From: JBEKIK01 sp050013075
GTDB lineage: Bacteria > Planctomycetota > Planctomycetia > Pirellulales > Thermoguttaceae
NCBI GenBank assembly: GCA_050013075.1
Contig: JBEKFZ010000086.1
Span: 1 to 17,540, forward strand
Direction of reading: 5' to 3'
DNA length: 17,540 bases
The notes beneath the pieces are model-generated. The model did no database searches, was not told the origin of the DNA, and saw only the letters and a program-made list of their open reading frames with translations. Both the position numbers and the translations under genes were made by a program. Shown here in pieces: positions 1 to 7,441 of the stretch. Position 1 is the first letter of the stretch; every line of letters begins with the position of its first letter.

Positions 1-136
1 ATGTCTGCGATTCAAACGCATGCTCGATTGGATGGTTCACGAAATCGTCGTCCTATTACACGATGGCTCAACGCCTTGCGTCGTTTTACGAATTTAAATC
101 AAACTTGGAACTACTGAAACTGGTAATGAGTGTTTA
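1..136 (+). other. Unassigned left edge, possible 3' end of an upstream gene
   Basis: All three plus-strand frames are open at the left edge, with stops ending at 97, 117 and 136. The frame ending at 117 gives an Arg/Asn-rich tail ending in NQTWNY. The frame ending at 136 ends in LELLKLVMSV. Neither is recognised as part of a known family. The DNA could be the last codons of an upstream gene or plain spacer. Nothing in the visible sequence decides between them. Confidence 0.2.
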
Positions 137-157
137 ATAAGTGGTCAGGATTCAGTG

Positions 158-239
158 GTCAGGGTTCAGGGTTCAGGACTTTGATCTTGTATCTACACTC
201 TTAATCCTAAATCTAAAATTCTGAACCCTGAACCCTGAC
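158..239. repeat. Inverted repeat with 19-bp arms of GGGTTCA-type sequence
   Basis: The arms at 158-176 and 221-239 are exact reverse complements built on AGGGTTCAGGGTTCAG, with a 44-bp AT-rich centre. Two overlapping direct copies of GTGGTCAGG(A/G)TTCAG at 141-155 and 155-169 precede the left arm. The element lies between the left-edge sequence and the MFS transporter. It is probably a dispersed intergenic repeat; a terminator role for upstream transcription is possible, but there is no T-run after it. Confidence 0.75.
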
Positions 240-363
240 AACTAATCTCTTGTCACTAATCTATTCCCCGCCATCGCCTCTGGCAATACCCTTGCACAAC
301 GGCGCCTTGCAGGTAACAATAGCGGCGACTTGCCGTTTTTTTTCGTCTGACATCCCGCCTCCC

Positions 364-1635
364 ATGAAACCCGATCCATACGCCGCCTGGCGCATCCGCA
401 GTTTTCGCTTGTATGCCATAAGTTGGTTTCTGCTGGTCTTTGCCAAGCAAGTGGAGACCGTGGCGGTGGGCATCAATGTTTACTACCGTACCGGAGATCC
501 CTTGTCACTGGGCTGGGTTGGATTGGTCCAGGCCTTGCCGATAATTCTTTTAGCCATTGCGGGCGGTCAACTCGCCGACCGTTTCAATCGGCGCTATGTG
601 ATACTTTGCACATATTCGCTGAGCGTGGTTTCGGCTGCCGGACTGTCAGTCGCGGCGTTTTTGCACGGTCCGGTCTGGTGGATGTATATTTTTCTTGGTC
701 TGGGGGCCATAGGCTACGCATTAGGCGGCGCATCGCGGTCCTCGATCTTGCCGCAGATAGTCGGCGCCGAAATTTTTAGCAACGCCATCACCTGGAACAC
801 CTCCATTTTTCACATCGCCGCGATGACCGGCCCGGCCGTGGGCGGACTTGTCATGGGTTGGGAAAAAACCGCCGTGGCCGCTTTTGTGTCGGTGATGTTT
901 TTACGGATGTTTTCCTTGGTTGGCGTGGCTTTCGTCAAAAACCGCCCGCAATCCGAGCCCATGGGGGCCATATCCTTGGAAAACGTATTGGCCGGCCTGC
1001 GCTTCGTCTGGAACACCAAACTGATTCTGGCCACAATTAGTCTCGATTTGTTTGCCGTTCTGTTGGGCGGATTCACTTATCTCCTGCCGGTGTTCGTCAA
1101 GGACATTTTGCAGGTGGAGGAAGCTTGCGTGGGCTACCTTCGGGCGGCTGAAGCCGTCGGCGCGGTGTGCGTGGCGATGTTGATCGCCCATGCACCGCCG
1201 ATGAAACGCGCAGGGGCGGCAATGCTCTGGGCGGTGACCGGATTCGGTGCGGCAACGATCGTTTTCGGATTATCGAGGTGGTATTTGCTCTCCATGCTGA
1301 TGATGTTTTTCATCGGCGCCTTGGATAACATCAGCGTGGTGGTGCGGCACACAATGGTGCAAATGCTCACGCCCGACGCCATGCGCGGCCGCGTTTCGGC
1401 GGTAAACAACATATTCATCGTGGCCTCGAACGACATCGGCGGCGTGGAATCGAGCGTAACCGCCTGGCTCTTCGGCCCGGTAATCTCCGTGGTTGGCGGC
1501 GGAGTGGGCACGATCCTCGTCGTTATAGCCTCCGCTCTAACCTGGCCGCAACTTCTAAAGATCGGCTCGCTCCAGGACGTCCGACCGGTTTCTGAGCCGT
1601 TAACAGTTGCGGATGAAGAAAGAGAAATACTTTAA
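364..1635 (+). CDS. MFS transporter, MFS_3/EntS-like exporter family
   Basis: This is a polytopic inner-membrane protein of 423 residues that probably exports a small molecule by proton antiport. About 12 hydrophobic segments can be traced. The loop between the second and third segments carries GGQLADRFNRR, the classic MFS motif A (G-x-L-a-D-r-x-x-r-R). The mid-protein NRPQSEPMGAISLENVLAGLRF-like stretch before the second half is typical of the MFS_3 (transmembrane secretion effector) group, as are the RGRVSAVNN residues near the C-terminus. The frame stays open back to a TTG at 250, but the extra 38 residues are not MFS-like, so the ATG at 364 is preferred; it has no clear Shine-Dalgarno sequence. 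The gene ends 10 bp before the convergent permease gene. The substrate cannot be told from sequence. Confidence 0.85.
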   Translation: MKPDPYAAWRIRSFRLYAISWFLLVFAKQVETVAVGINVYYRTGDPLSLGWVGLVQALPIILLAIAGGQLADRFNRRYVILCTYSLSVVSAAGLSVAAFLHGPVWWMYIFLGLGAIGYALGGASRSSILPQIVGAEIFSNAITWNTSIFHIAAMTGPAVGGLVMGWEKTAVAAFVSVMFLRMFSLVGVAFVKNRPQSEPMGAISLENVLAGLRFVWNTKLILATISLDLFAVLLGGFTYLLPVFVKDILQVEEACVGYLRAAEAVGAVCVAMLIAHAPPMKRAGAAMLWAVTGFGAATIVFGLSRWYLLSMLMMFFIGALDNISVVVRHTMVQMLTPDAMRGRVSAVNNIFIVASNDIGGVESSVTAWLFGPVISVVGGGVGTILVVIASALTWPQLLKIGSLQDVRPVSEPLTVADEEREIL

Positions 1636-1645
1636 ACTACTTTCA

Positions 1646-3409
1646 TCACCCCGGTATCATCCACGGCAGCAAATATGCTTGTGTTATCGTGAGCAGGCCG
1701 ATCAATATGGCCAGCGCCAGGCTGTGCAGGAAAACAAAGCGAAGGATTCGGCCTTCGCCTCCGGTCTGGCCCGTGGCCGCGGCGGCAACCACAATGCTTT
1801 GGGCGTCGATCATCTTGCCCATTACTCCGCCCGTGCTGTTCGAGGCCACGATCAGTAGAGAATTAAGTTTTAACTGTTCGGCCGTGATCCGCTGCAGGCT
1901 GCCGAAGAGGGCATTGGCCGAGGTGTCCGAACCCGTCAGCGCCACGCCCAGCCATCCCAAAAGCGGAGCGAAAAACGGATAAAGCCGGCCGGTGCGGGTA
2001 AAAGCCAGTCCCAATGTCGCGTCGGCCCCGCTGTATTTCGTGACAAACGCCAATGCCAACATGCACGCAATGGTCAACAGCGCCCAGCGAACGCGGAACA
2101 ACGTTCGGCGGAATTCATCCAGAAAAACAATCAGCCCAAGCCGCAACCAAATGGCCGATAGCACGGCCGCAACGAATATGCCCGTCCCAGTCGTCGAAAG
2201 CCAGTTTAATTCATACTTGGCCTCCTCGGGTTTGGCCGCGCGATCCGATCCGGCGGGAATTACCACGACCGGAGCAGTGCGATAAATCAGATTATGCAAT
2301 TCGGGCACGTTGAAAGAAAGTTTACCGATCCCCTGCAAACAATTCGGGCGTTCGGGCGTACCGCCGTCGAGCATGGTTTTCCACGAGGGCCATCCCCAGA
2401 GAAATACCATCAATGAAAGCAATATCCAAGGCATCCAGGCATAGGCGATTTGCCGCGGCTTTAACGGCGCTGGCGCGGATTTATCTTGAGGATGATCGTA
2501 AGCGGTGTTTTTCCGGCTTTGATCTGCATTTTGAATCGGCGACGACTCGGCCGGCTCAGATGCGTTATTATTAAGTTCGTCCGGGAATCGCCAGATCTGC
2601 TTGGGCTGCCAGAATTGCAGAAATACGGTAAGAATTATCAATGAGCCTACGCCGCCGAGCACGCCGACCAGCGTGGGACCATGGAAATTGGCGAAAACAA
2701 ATTGGATGCTTGCAAAACTCCCACCGCAAACCAATATCGCCGGCCAGCAGCCTTTTATGCCTTTGCGGCCCGACATGATCGCCACAAGCCAGACCGGCAC
2801 GATCAGTGAAAACAGCGGCAACTGCCGGCCGACCATTTGGCATAGGGCCATTTCGTTCAGTCCGGAAACCTTGGCCAGGGTAATGATAGGCGTACCCAAG
2901 GCGCCAAAAGCCACCGGCGCCGTATTGGCCAAAAGCGCCAAACCGGCCGCATAAAGAGGCGAAAAACCGATGCCTATGAGCAAGGCCGCCGAAATGGCCA
3001 CCGGCGTGCCGAATCCGGCCGCCCCTTCTAAAAACGTGCCGAAACTAAAGGCGATCAATAGCGCCTGGATTCTCCGGTCGGGCGAAATGGCCGCTACCGA
3101 ACGCTTGACGATTTCAAATTGACCGGAACGGACCGTCAGTTGGTACAGAAAGATGGCGCAAAACACAATCCATCCGATGGGCAACAGTCCGAAACATGCG
3201 CCATATCCGGCAGCGGCAAACGCGGCCGACGCGGGCAAGCCAAACCCATAAATTGCCACCGCCAACGCGGCCCCCAAGGCCGTTGCCGCCGCTCGAGGCG
3301 CGGATACACTGCTAAGCAACAAACCCAACAGCAGCACAATCGGCAGCCCAGCCATTAACGTGGACCAAAACGCGGACCCGCAAGGATTGTAAACCTGGAC
3401 CCATTCCAC
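1646..3409 (-). CDS. lldP: L-lactate permease family transporter (LctP/LldP)
   Basis: This 587-residue inner-membrane permease belongs to the LctP family, which imports L-lactate and often D-lactate or glycolate with protons. The N-terminus MEWVQVYNPCGS matches the family start. The hallmark FLEGAAGFGTPVAI lies at about residues 126-139, followed by the NTAPVAFGALGTPI segment, and LTGSDTSANALFGSLQ lies near the C-terminus. About 12-14 hydrophobic segments are visible. A polar Asn/Ser/Pro-rich loop at about 268-320 makes it slightly longer than the usual roughly 550 residues. The start is GTG, supported by AAGGAG at 3416-3421 with a 6-nt spacer. No lactate dehydrogenase genes are adjacent. The divergent two-component system may regulate it, which is inference. 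The family call is firm; the exact substrate is not. Confidence 0.93.
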   Translation of the reverse strand: MEWVQVYNPCGSAFWSTLMAGLPIVLLLGLLLSSVSAPRAAATALGAALAVAIYGFGLPASAAFAAAGYGACFGLLPIGWIVFCAIFLYQLTVRSGQFEIVKRSVAAISPDRRIQALLIAFSFGTFLEGAAGFGTPVAISAALLIGIGFSPLYAAGLALLANTAPVAFGALGTPIITLAKVSGLNEMALCQMVGRQLPLFSLIVPVWLVAIMSGRKGIKGCWPAILVCGGSFASIQFVFANFHGPTLVGVLGGVGSLIILTVFLQFWQPKQIWRFPDELNNNASEPAESSPIQNADQSRKNTAYDHPQDKSAPAPLKPRQIAYAWMPWILLSLMVFLWGWPSWKTMLDGGTPERPNCLQGIGKLSFNVPELHNLIYRTAPVVVIPAGSDRAAKPEEAKYELNWLSTTGTGIFVAAVLSAIWLRLGLIVFLDEFRRTLFRVRWALLTIACMLALAFVTKYSGADATLGLAFTRTGRLYPFFAPLLGWLGVALTGSDTSANALFGSLQRITAEQLKLNSLLIVASNSTGGVMGKMIDAQSIVVAAAATGQTGGEGRILRFVFLHSLALAILIGLLTITQAYLLPWMIPG

Positions 3410-3415
3410 GCGATG

Positions 3416-3421
3416 CTCCTT
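3416..3421 (-). promoter_or_regulatory. Ribosome binding site deciding the GTG start of the lactate permease
   Basis: On the minus strand the sequence reads AAGGAG, six bases upstream of the GTG at 3409-3407. It is one of the few strong Shine-Dalgarno sequences in the window and fixes the start, since no in-frame ATG gives the conserved EWVQVYNP N-terminus. Confidence 0.75.
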
Positions 3422-3446
3422 ATTGGTCTTTAGGATGATACAAATT

Positions 3447-3477
3447 TGTTACATTAGTACAGTTTTTTTCTGTTACA
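3447..3477. promoter_or_regulatory. Two direct TGTTACA boxes in the lldP/response-regulator spacer
   Basis: TGTTACA occurs at 3447-3453 and 3471-3477, 24 bp apart start to start, each followed by an A/T-rich triplet. Direct hexamer or heptamer repeats with helical-turn spacing are typical of OmpR-family operators, and this spacer divides lldP from an OmpR-family regulator. The spacing here is just over two helical turns. The role as operator is inference from position. Confidence 0.3.
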
Positions 3478-3503
3478 ATAATAATAGCGGAAAATTACGG
3501 TTA

Positions 3504-3637
3504 GAGCCTATCCGAAAACAATAATGTCATTCTGAGCGAAGCGAAGAATCTTGAAGAGATATATAGCTAAAATGGGCAATATATTGCCAAATACGGAGAT
3601 CCTTCGCTACGCTCAGGATGACTTTTCGGATAGGTTC
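3504..3637. repeat. Palindromic MITE-like element with TTCTGAGCGAAGCGAAGAA core
   Basis: The outer arms 3504-3518 and 3623-3637 (CCTATCCGAAAA type) are inverted with one mismatch in 15. Inside, 3526-3551 and 3597-3622 are inverted copies of a core containing TTCTGAGCGAAGCGAAGAA with a few mismatches. The centre holds the 14-bp perfect palindrome GGCAATATATTGCC at 3575-3588. There is no coding capacity. The element ends 10 bp before the response regulator ATG. It shares its core with the element at 7254-7376, but their ends differ. Confidence 0.8.
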
Positions 3638-3647
3638 TTAATATAAT

Positions 3648-4355
3648 ATGACCAAACAACAAATACTAACCATCGAAGACGATCACGCTATTCGACGGGG
3701 TATTGTCGATGCTTTGCACTTTGCCGGTTATCGCACGCTGGAAGCGGCCGACGGCGACAAAGGGCTGGAAATGGCTACCAAATGCGAATTCGACCTGCTG
3801 CTGTTGGACCTGGTGCTGCCCAAGCGAGACGGTTTTGCCATCCTTGAGGAAGTGCGCCGACTGCGCCCGACCCTGCCGGTGATCATACTTACCGCCCGGG
3901 GCGAAGAGGCCGATCGCATTCGCGGGCTCCACGACGGGGCCGACGATTACGTGGTCAAGCCTTTTAGCGTAAAAGAACTGCTGGCCCGGGTAGAGGCCGT
4001 GTTGCGCCGCAGCGCGGAACGTCCCGTCGCATTGGCCGAAGTCCCCATTCCGGGCGGAGTGGTCGATCTTAAGCGCCGCGAAGTTCGCTTCAATGAGGGC
4101 GATCGCGTGGAACTATCCCAACGCGAAGCCGAGCTGATACAATACCTGGCCGGCAATCCGCGCCGGGCGATTTCCCGGTCTGAACTATTGGCCAATGTCT
4201 GGCTTATCAGCCCCAAGGGCATTACCACGCGCACCATCGATATGCACATCACCCGGCTGCGGGAAAAACTCCGCGACGATCCGGATCGGCCCGCTATTAT
4301 TTTGACCGTCCGCGGCAAAGGATATATGTTTGGAATGATGAAGGATGAAGGATGA
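3648..4355 (+). CDS. OmpR/PhoB-family response regulator
   Basis: This 235-residue cytoplasmic transcription factor has an N-terminal receiver domain (residues 4-118) and a C-terminal winged-helix Trans_reg_C domain (about 133-232). The acidic pocket is E10-D11-D12, the predicted phosphoacceptor is D54 in LLLLDLVLP, and the conserved switch residues T82 and K104 (YVVKPF) are present. The DNA-binding half shows SQREAELIQYL, SRSELLANVW and the recognition-helix region TTRTIDMHITRLREKL, ending in VRGKGYMF. It is followed after 127 bp by a histidine kinase on the same strand, its likely partner. No Shine-Dalgarno sequence precedes the ATG; the upstream bases are AT-rich (TATAAT directly abutting the ATG). 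It is divergent from the lactate permease, a possible but unproven target. Confidence 0.95.
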   Translation: MTKQQILTIEDDHAIRRGIVDALHFAGYRTLEAADGDKGLEMATKCEFDLLLLDLVLPKRDGFAILEEVRRLRPTLPVIILTARGEEADRIRGLHDGADDYVVKPFSVKELLARVEAVLRRSAERPVALAEVPIPGGVVDLKRREVRFNEGDRVELSQREAELIQYLAGNPRRAISRSELLANVWLISPKGITTRTIDMHITRLREKLRDDPDRPAIILTVRGKGYMFGMMKDEG

Positions 4356-4392
4356 ATGCCAAGCCCGGAGACTTTTGATTTTAGGCTTTAAA

Positions 4393-4412
4393 AAAACCGC
4401 TTGTGGTTTCGC
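4393..4412 (+). repeat. Dispersed palindrome AAACCGCTTGTGGTTTCGC
   Basis: The 20-mer at 4393-4412 differs by one base from 11354-11373, where the hairpin AAACCGC-TT-GCGGTTT is perfect. The copy here has a T in the right arm, which gives a G-U pair if transcribed. It lies between the response regulator and kinase genes. Confidence 0.6.
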
Positions 4413-4429
4413 GATAAAAACTTATTCAA

Positions 4430-4449
4430 GTGGGCAGTAAACTGCCCAC
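4430..4449 (+). repeat. Perfect 9-bp-arm hairpin in the regulator-kinase spacer
   Basis: GTGGGCAGT and ACTGCCCAC flank a two-base AA centre. The 20-bp palindrome sits 33 bp before the kinase ATG. It has no T-run, so it is not an intrinsic terminator. It may be an mRNA processing or stabilising hairpin, or a dispersed repeat. Confidence 0.6.
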
Positions 4450-4482
4450 CCCAAACTAATCCCCAATCCCTAATTTCTCTCC

Positions 4483-6348
4483 ATGTTCCGCTACTGGCCG
4501 ATTTGGACGATTTTTGCGATTTGCCTGCTGGTAGTGCTGGCGGCAATGGGCTGGATCAGTTGGACAGCAATACGTTTAGACCGCCTGGAGACCGAAGCGC
4601 GGCTGCAAACGGCCCAAGAGGAAAAAGTGCGACTGGCCCTGTGGCGGATGGATACCGCCTTGGCGCCCCTGGTGGCACAGGAAAGCGCACGACCCTACTT
4701 TGCTTATAAGTCGTTCTTCCCCAGGGATCGCGCATTCGGCAACATGTTCAACGAGCGGATGGGGGGCGAGGCGTTGATTCCTTCGCCATTGTTGTCGTCA
4801 CAAGTGCAGCATATCCTGGTCCATTTTCAATTCGAACCCGGCGGCAGCCTTACTTCCCCGCAAGTGCCTCCGGAGACTAATTGGAGGCTGGCGGTTCCTC
4901 GACTGGTGAGCGATGAAGCAGTTCATAAGTCCGCCAAACATCTTGCCCAAATCAAACAATTATTGGACCGGAACAAGTTGCTTGCCCTTTTGCCGGAACA
5001 TCAGCCCGCGAATGTCGAAATGGTGATTGCGCCGGCAAATCCGCTGGCCCAGTCACCGGCCCAGCAAAAGGCAAGCCGCCGGCAGCGGGAAGACATGCAA
5101 CAGGCGCAGGGGCAAAGCGCCGTGGAATTCCAACAACGCTCTCAAGCGGTCATCAATAGCGCCAATGCCTTGTTCCAAAGCCAACAGATGTCGCAAGCAA
5201 ACGCCGAACCGCTGCCCATGAATTCTGGTAAAAAAGGGTCATTGGATGCACTACCGACAACGCCGGAAACGATGCCTTCCACCGATTTTAGCGGCGTATT
5301 GATGACGCCCCTGTGGATCGACGGAGAATTAATTCTTGCCCGGCGAGTTTCGGCCGGCGGACAGGAATACGTTCAAGGCTGTCTGTTGGACTGGCCGGCC
5401 ATCAGAACTTCGCTGCTGGAAGCCATCGCCGACCTGTTGCCCGCGGCCGATTTGGTTCCGGTTGTTGAAAGGGCTAATAATGAAGGGGGTCGCCTGTTGG
5501 CGGCCTTGCCCGTCCGCCTGGTTCCAGGCTCGTTGTCCGGCAACAACGCCGGCGCTATATCCCCCATCCTTCTTTCCTTGACGGCGGCTTGGGCGTGCAT
5601 GTTGATGGCGGCCGCGGCCGTGGCAGGTTTGCTGTGGGGTGTAATCCGGCTAAGCCAACGGCGGGCAACCTTTGTCTCGGCGGTCACTCATGAGTTGCGC
5701 ACGCCGTTGACCACGTTCCAAATGTATGCCGAAATGCTCGCCGAAGGCATGGTCGCGGACGAACAAAAGCAGCGGGAATATCTCAATACGCTCCGTGCCG
5801 AATCGATCCGCTTGACGCACCTGGTCGAAAACGTGCTTGCATACGCCCGCCTGGAACGCGGGCGCGCGGATCGGCGCTTGGAATCGATCGGCTTGGAGGA
5901 TTTGCTGCACGCCTTTAAAGACCGGCTGGCAGGGCGGGCCGAACAGGCAGGAATGAAATTGTGCGTGGAAGTGCCGGCCGAAGTATCGGCGGAAACCGTC
6001 TGGGCAAACATCGCGGCCGTGGAGCAGATACTTTTCAACCTGGTCGATAACGCCTGCAAGTACGCCTCATCGGCTTTCGACAAGCGGATCGATCTGACAT
6101 GCCGAGTCGAGGACGGCATGGCCGTAGTGTCCGTTCGGGATTACGGGCCCGGGCTTTCAGCGGGCGCCCGCCGCCGTTTATTCCGCTCGTTTTCGAAATC
6201 GGCCCAGGAAGCGGCCCAATCCGCCCCGGGAATCGGCTTGGGCATGGCCTTAAGCCGCCGCTTGGCCCGCGATATGGGCGGAGATCTACTCTGCGACACT
6301 CATGCCCCGGACGGCGCTTGTTTCGTCTTGAAATTACCTCTTAAGTAG
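4483..6348 (+). CDS. Membrane sensor histidine kinase
   Basis: This 621-residue protein has a transmembrane helix at about 7-29, a large extracytoplasmic region at about 30-355, a second helix at about 360-387, then HisKA and HATPase_c domains. The phosphoacceptor is H403 in VTHELRTPL. ATP-binding motifs follow: N box NLVDNACKYA (N519, N523), G1 box VRDYGPGLS, and G2 box GIGLGMALSRRLARDMGG. The kinase core is complete, with no HAMP domain evident between the second helix and H403. The sensor region has a folded-looking part near the membrane and a Gln/Ala/Ser-rich, probably disordered or coiled stretch at about 180-260. That region matches no sensor family I recognise. The gene follows its presumed response regulator by 127 bp. 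The start lacks a Shine-Dalgarno sequence, but the first helix begins right after it. Confidence 0.93.
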   Translation: MFRYWPIWTIFAICLLVVLAAMGWISWTAIRLDRLETEARLQTAQEEKVRLALWRMDTALAPLVAQESARPYFAYKSFFPRDRAFGNMFNERMGGEALIPSPLLSSQVQHILVHFQFEPGGSLTSPQVPPETNWRLAVPRLVSDEAVHKSAKHLAQIKQLLDRNKLLALLPEHQPANVEMVIAPANPLAQSPAQQKASRRQREDMQQAQGQSAVEFQQRSQAVINSANALFQSQQMSQANAEPLPMNSGKKGSLDALPTTPETMPSTDFSGVLMTPLWIDGELILARRVSAGGQEYVQGCLLDWPAIRTSLLEAIADLLPAADLVPVVERANNEGGRLLAALPVRLVPGSLSGNNAGAISPILLSLTAAWACMLMAAAAVAGLLWGVIRLSQRRATFVSAVTHELRTPLTTFQMYAEMLAEGMVADEQKQREYLNTLRAESIRLTHLVENVLAYARLERGRADRRLESIGLEDLLHAFKDRLAGRAEQAGMKLCVEVPAEVSAETVWANIAAVEQILFNLVDNACKYASSAFDKRIDLTCRVEDGMAVVSVRDYGPGLSAGARRRLFRSFSKSAQEAAQSAPGIGLGMALSRRLARDMGGDLLCDTHAPDGACFVLKLPLK

Positions 6349-6472
6349 CATTATTCCCCCGGATAATCCCTCATTTCAAAAACTCACCATAAGGCAAAAT
6401 AGCTTTATCCTGGTATTAGTGGTAAAATAAGATAAGAAATGGGAAATTTAAGGTATTCCGCCATTTTCAGCC

Positions 6473-6502
6473 TTGCGTACTACAACTTGCAGGGTTGATA
6501 AT
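6473..6502 (+). promoter_or_regulatory. Candidate promoter for tatA
   Basis: TTGCGT at 6473-6478 and GATAAT at 6497-6502 are separated by 18 bp, about 95 bp before the tatA ATG. The -10 matches the consensus at five of six bases and the -35 at three of six. The rest of the 249-bp spacer from the kinase stop to tatA is AT-rich, with no hairpin or gene seen. Confidence 0.3.
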
Positions 6503-6597
6503 ATGTAGATAACATACAAAAAAATACTCCATACCATGCCATAAGTCATCTGCGCGATAGCCGAGACTTCGAGTGTATATTTTTGGGAGGTATTTAA

Positions 6598-6804
6598 ATG
6601 GGTTTTACTAGTCCATCTCATTGGTTGGTGTTACTCATAATAGGATTTCTGATATTTGTGCTTTTTGGCCATCGTTTGCCCAGTGTGATGCGATCGCTGG
6701 GACAAGGGATAGTCGAATTCAAGAAAGGCTTGTCGGAAATCAAAGACGAGTCCGAGAAAAACTCCTCAGAGAGTTCTAAGAGCGAAAAGTCGGACAAGGC
6801 ATAA
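6598..6804 (+). CDS. tatA: Sec-independent translocase subunit TatA
   Basis: The 68-residue TatA/E family protein is the pore-forming or membrane-weakening subunit that exports folded twin-arginine substrates. It has a single N-terminal hydrophobic helix (about 8-24: HWLVLLIIGFLIFVLFG), the conserved FGHRLPSVMRSLGQGIVEF hinge and amphipathic helix with the invariant FG and LP, and EFKKGL. It ends in a charged Ser/Lys/Glu tail. Length and architecture are normal. A good Shine-Dalgarno sequence (GGGAGG, 6585-6590) lies seven bases before the ATG. No tatC or tatB is visible in the window, so its partners are encoded elsewhere. The C-terminus converges with the DUF2007 gene, leaving a 21-bp gap. 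Confidence 0.95.
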   Translation: MGFTSPSHWLVLLIIGFLIFVLFGHRLPSVMRSLGQGIVEFKKGLSEIKDESEKNSSESSKSEKSDKA

Positions 6805-6825
6805 GCCAAGATTGCCGGGATTAAA

Positions 6826-7092
6826 CTATTTCTCTCTTTCCGTGGATTCGGACGGGATTTTGGCGTCGACTTTCCAGCGTTTAAGCAGTTCGCGGGCGTG
6901 GGCTTCGTCTTCCCTGCGGATCCAAACTCTTGGGGTAATAGGCTGGCTAAGAGGTAACAACCCTACGCCCATTTGCACGAACTCGTTCGCCACCCGGGCT
7001 TTAATGCCGGCTGCTTTTAACGCGTTCGTCATCGCGTATGCCTCAATGGAATTGGCCGCCGAGTAGATTTCTACAATGTTCGAATCATCCAT
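6826..7092 (-). CDS. DUF2007-family small protein (putative signal transducing protein)
   Basis: This 88-residue soluble protein has the DUF2007 pattern: a short first strand (VEIYSA), then a helix SIEAYAMTNALKAAGIKARVA in which IEA and the small-residue GI turn are conserved. A Gly/Leu-rich loop follows, then the strand PRVWIRREDEAHARELL. The fold resembles a small ferredoxin-like alpha-beta unit also found next to PII-like proteins. Its molecular role is not established. The ATG is preceded on the minus strand by GGAG at a normal distance. It lies between tatA (convergent) and, after 349 bp, the divergent PII gene. The C-terminal Glu/Lys/Ser tail (about 77-88) is probably disordered. Confidence 0.75.
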   Translation of the reverse strand: MDDSNIVEIYSAANSIEAYAMTNALKAAGIKARVANEFVQMGVGLLPLSQPITPRVWIRREDEAHARELLKRWKVDAKIPSESTEREK

Positions 7093-7253
7093 AGGGTTTC
7101 TCCAAAGAGTGAGACGGAGTGTGGATGATAAATCAACCTACTCATATTCTAGCAATTTCTTAGGTTCTTTACTATACTTGCCCCCTTCACAGAGGGCTGC
7201 CGGTCATGTATGCTGACTATAGAGTTTTATTCCGGCATTGTGCCTTCGATAAG

Positions 7254-7376
7254 TAGTTTCTGTTGCGGAAGGTCGTTTCTTGTCACCCTGAGCGGAACGA
7301 ATGGGCTAAACAGGCCGGATTCTTCGCTTCGCTCAGAATGACCAAGGACCGACGCCACTTTCCGCAACAGAAACTA
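7254..7376. repeat. Second palindromic MITE-like element, upstream of the PII gene
   Basis: The outer arms 7254-7270 and 7360-7376 are perfect 17-bp inverted repeats (TAGTTTCTGTTGCGGAA). Nested inside, 7317-7342 is an inverted copy of the core seen at 3526-3551, identical over 25 bases; its partner at about 7282-7305 is degenerate. The element fills much of the 349-bp gap between the DUF2007 start and the PII gene. The rest of that gap (7093-7253) shows no gene, and the short GCATAC-TCC-GTATGC and GGCACA-TGGAT-TGTGCC hairpins at about 7384-7420 follow the element. Confidence 0.8.
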
Positions 7377-7441
7377 AGTAGCCTGCATACTCCGTATGCG
7401 GGGTCGGCACATGGATTGTGCCGCCTACAAGGAATACCATT

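Noticed and set aside
250..363. N-terminal extension of the MFS transporter from a TTG at 250
   Set aside because: The 38 extra residues show no similarity to the family and run close to the inverted repeat; the ATG at 364 directly precedes the normal cytoplasmic N-terminus.
3642..3647. TATAAT directly before the response regulator ATG as its promoter
   Set aside because: A -10 box abutting the start codon would place transcription inside the gene, and no -35 fits; it is probably just AT-rich spacer.
5688..6119. 143-residue minus-strand open frame
   Set aside because: It is a shadow of the histidine kinase catalytic core; the sense frame carries all kinase motifs.
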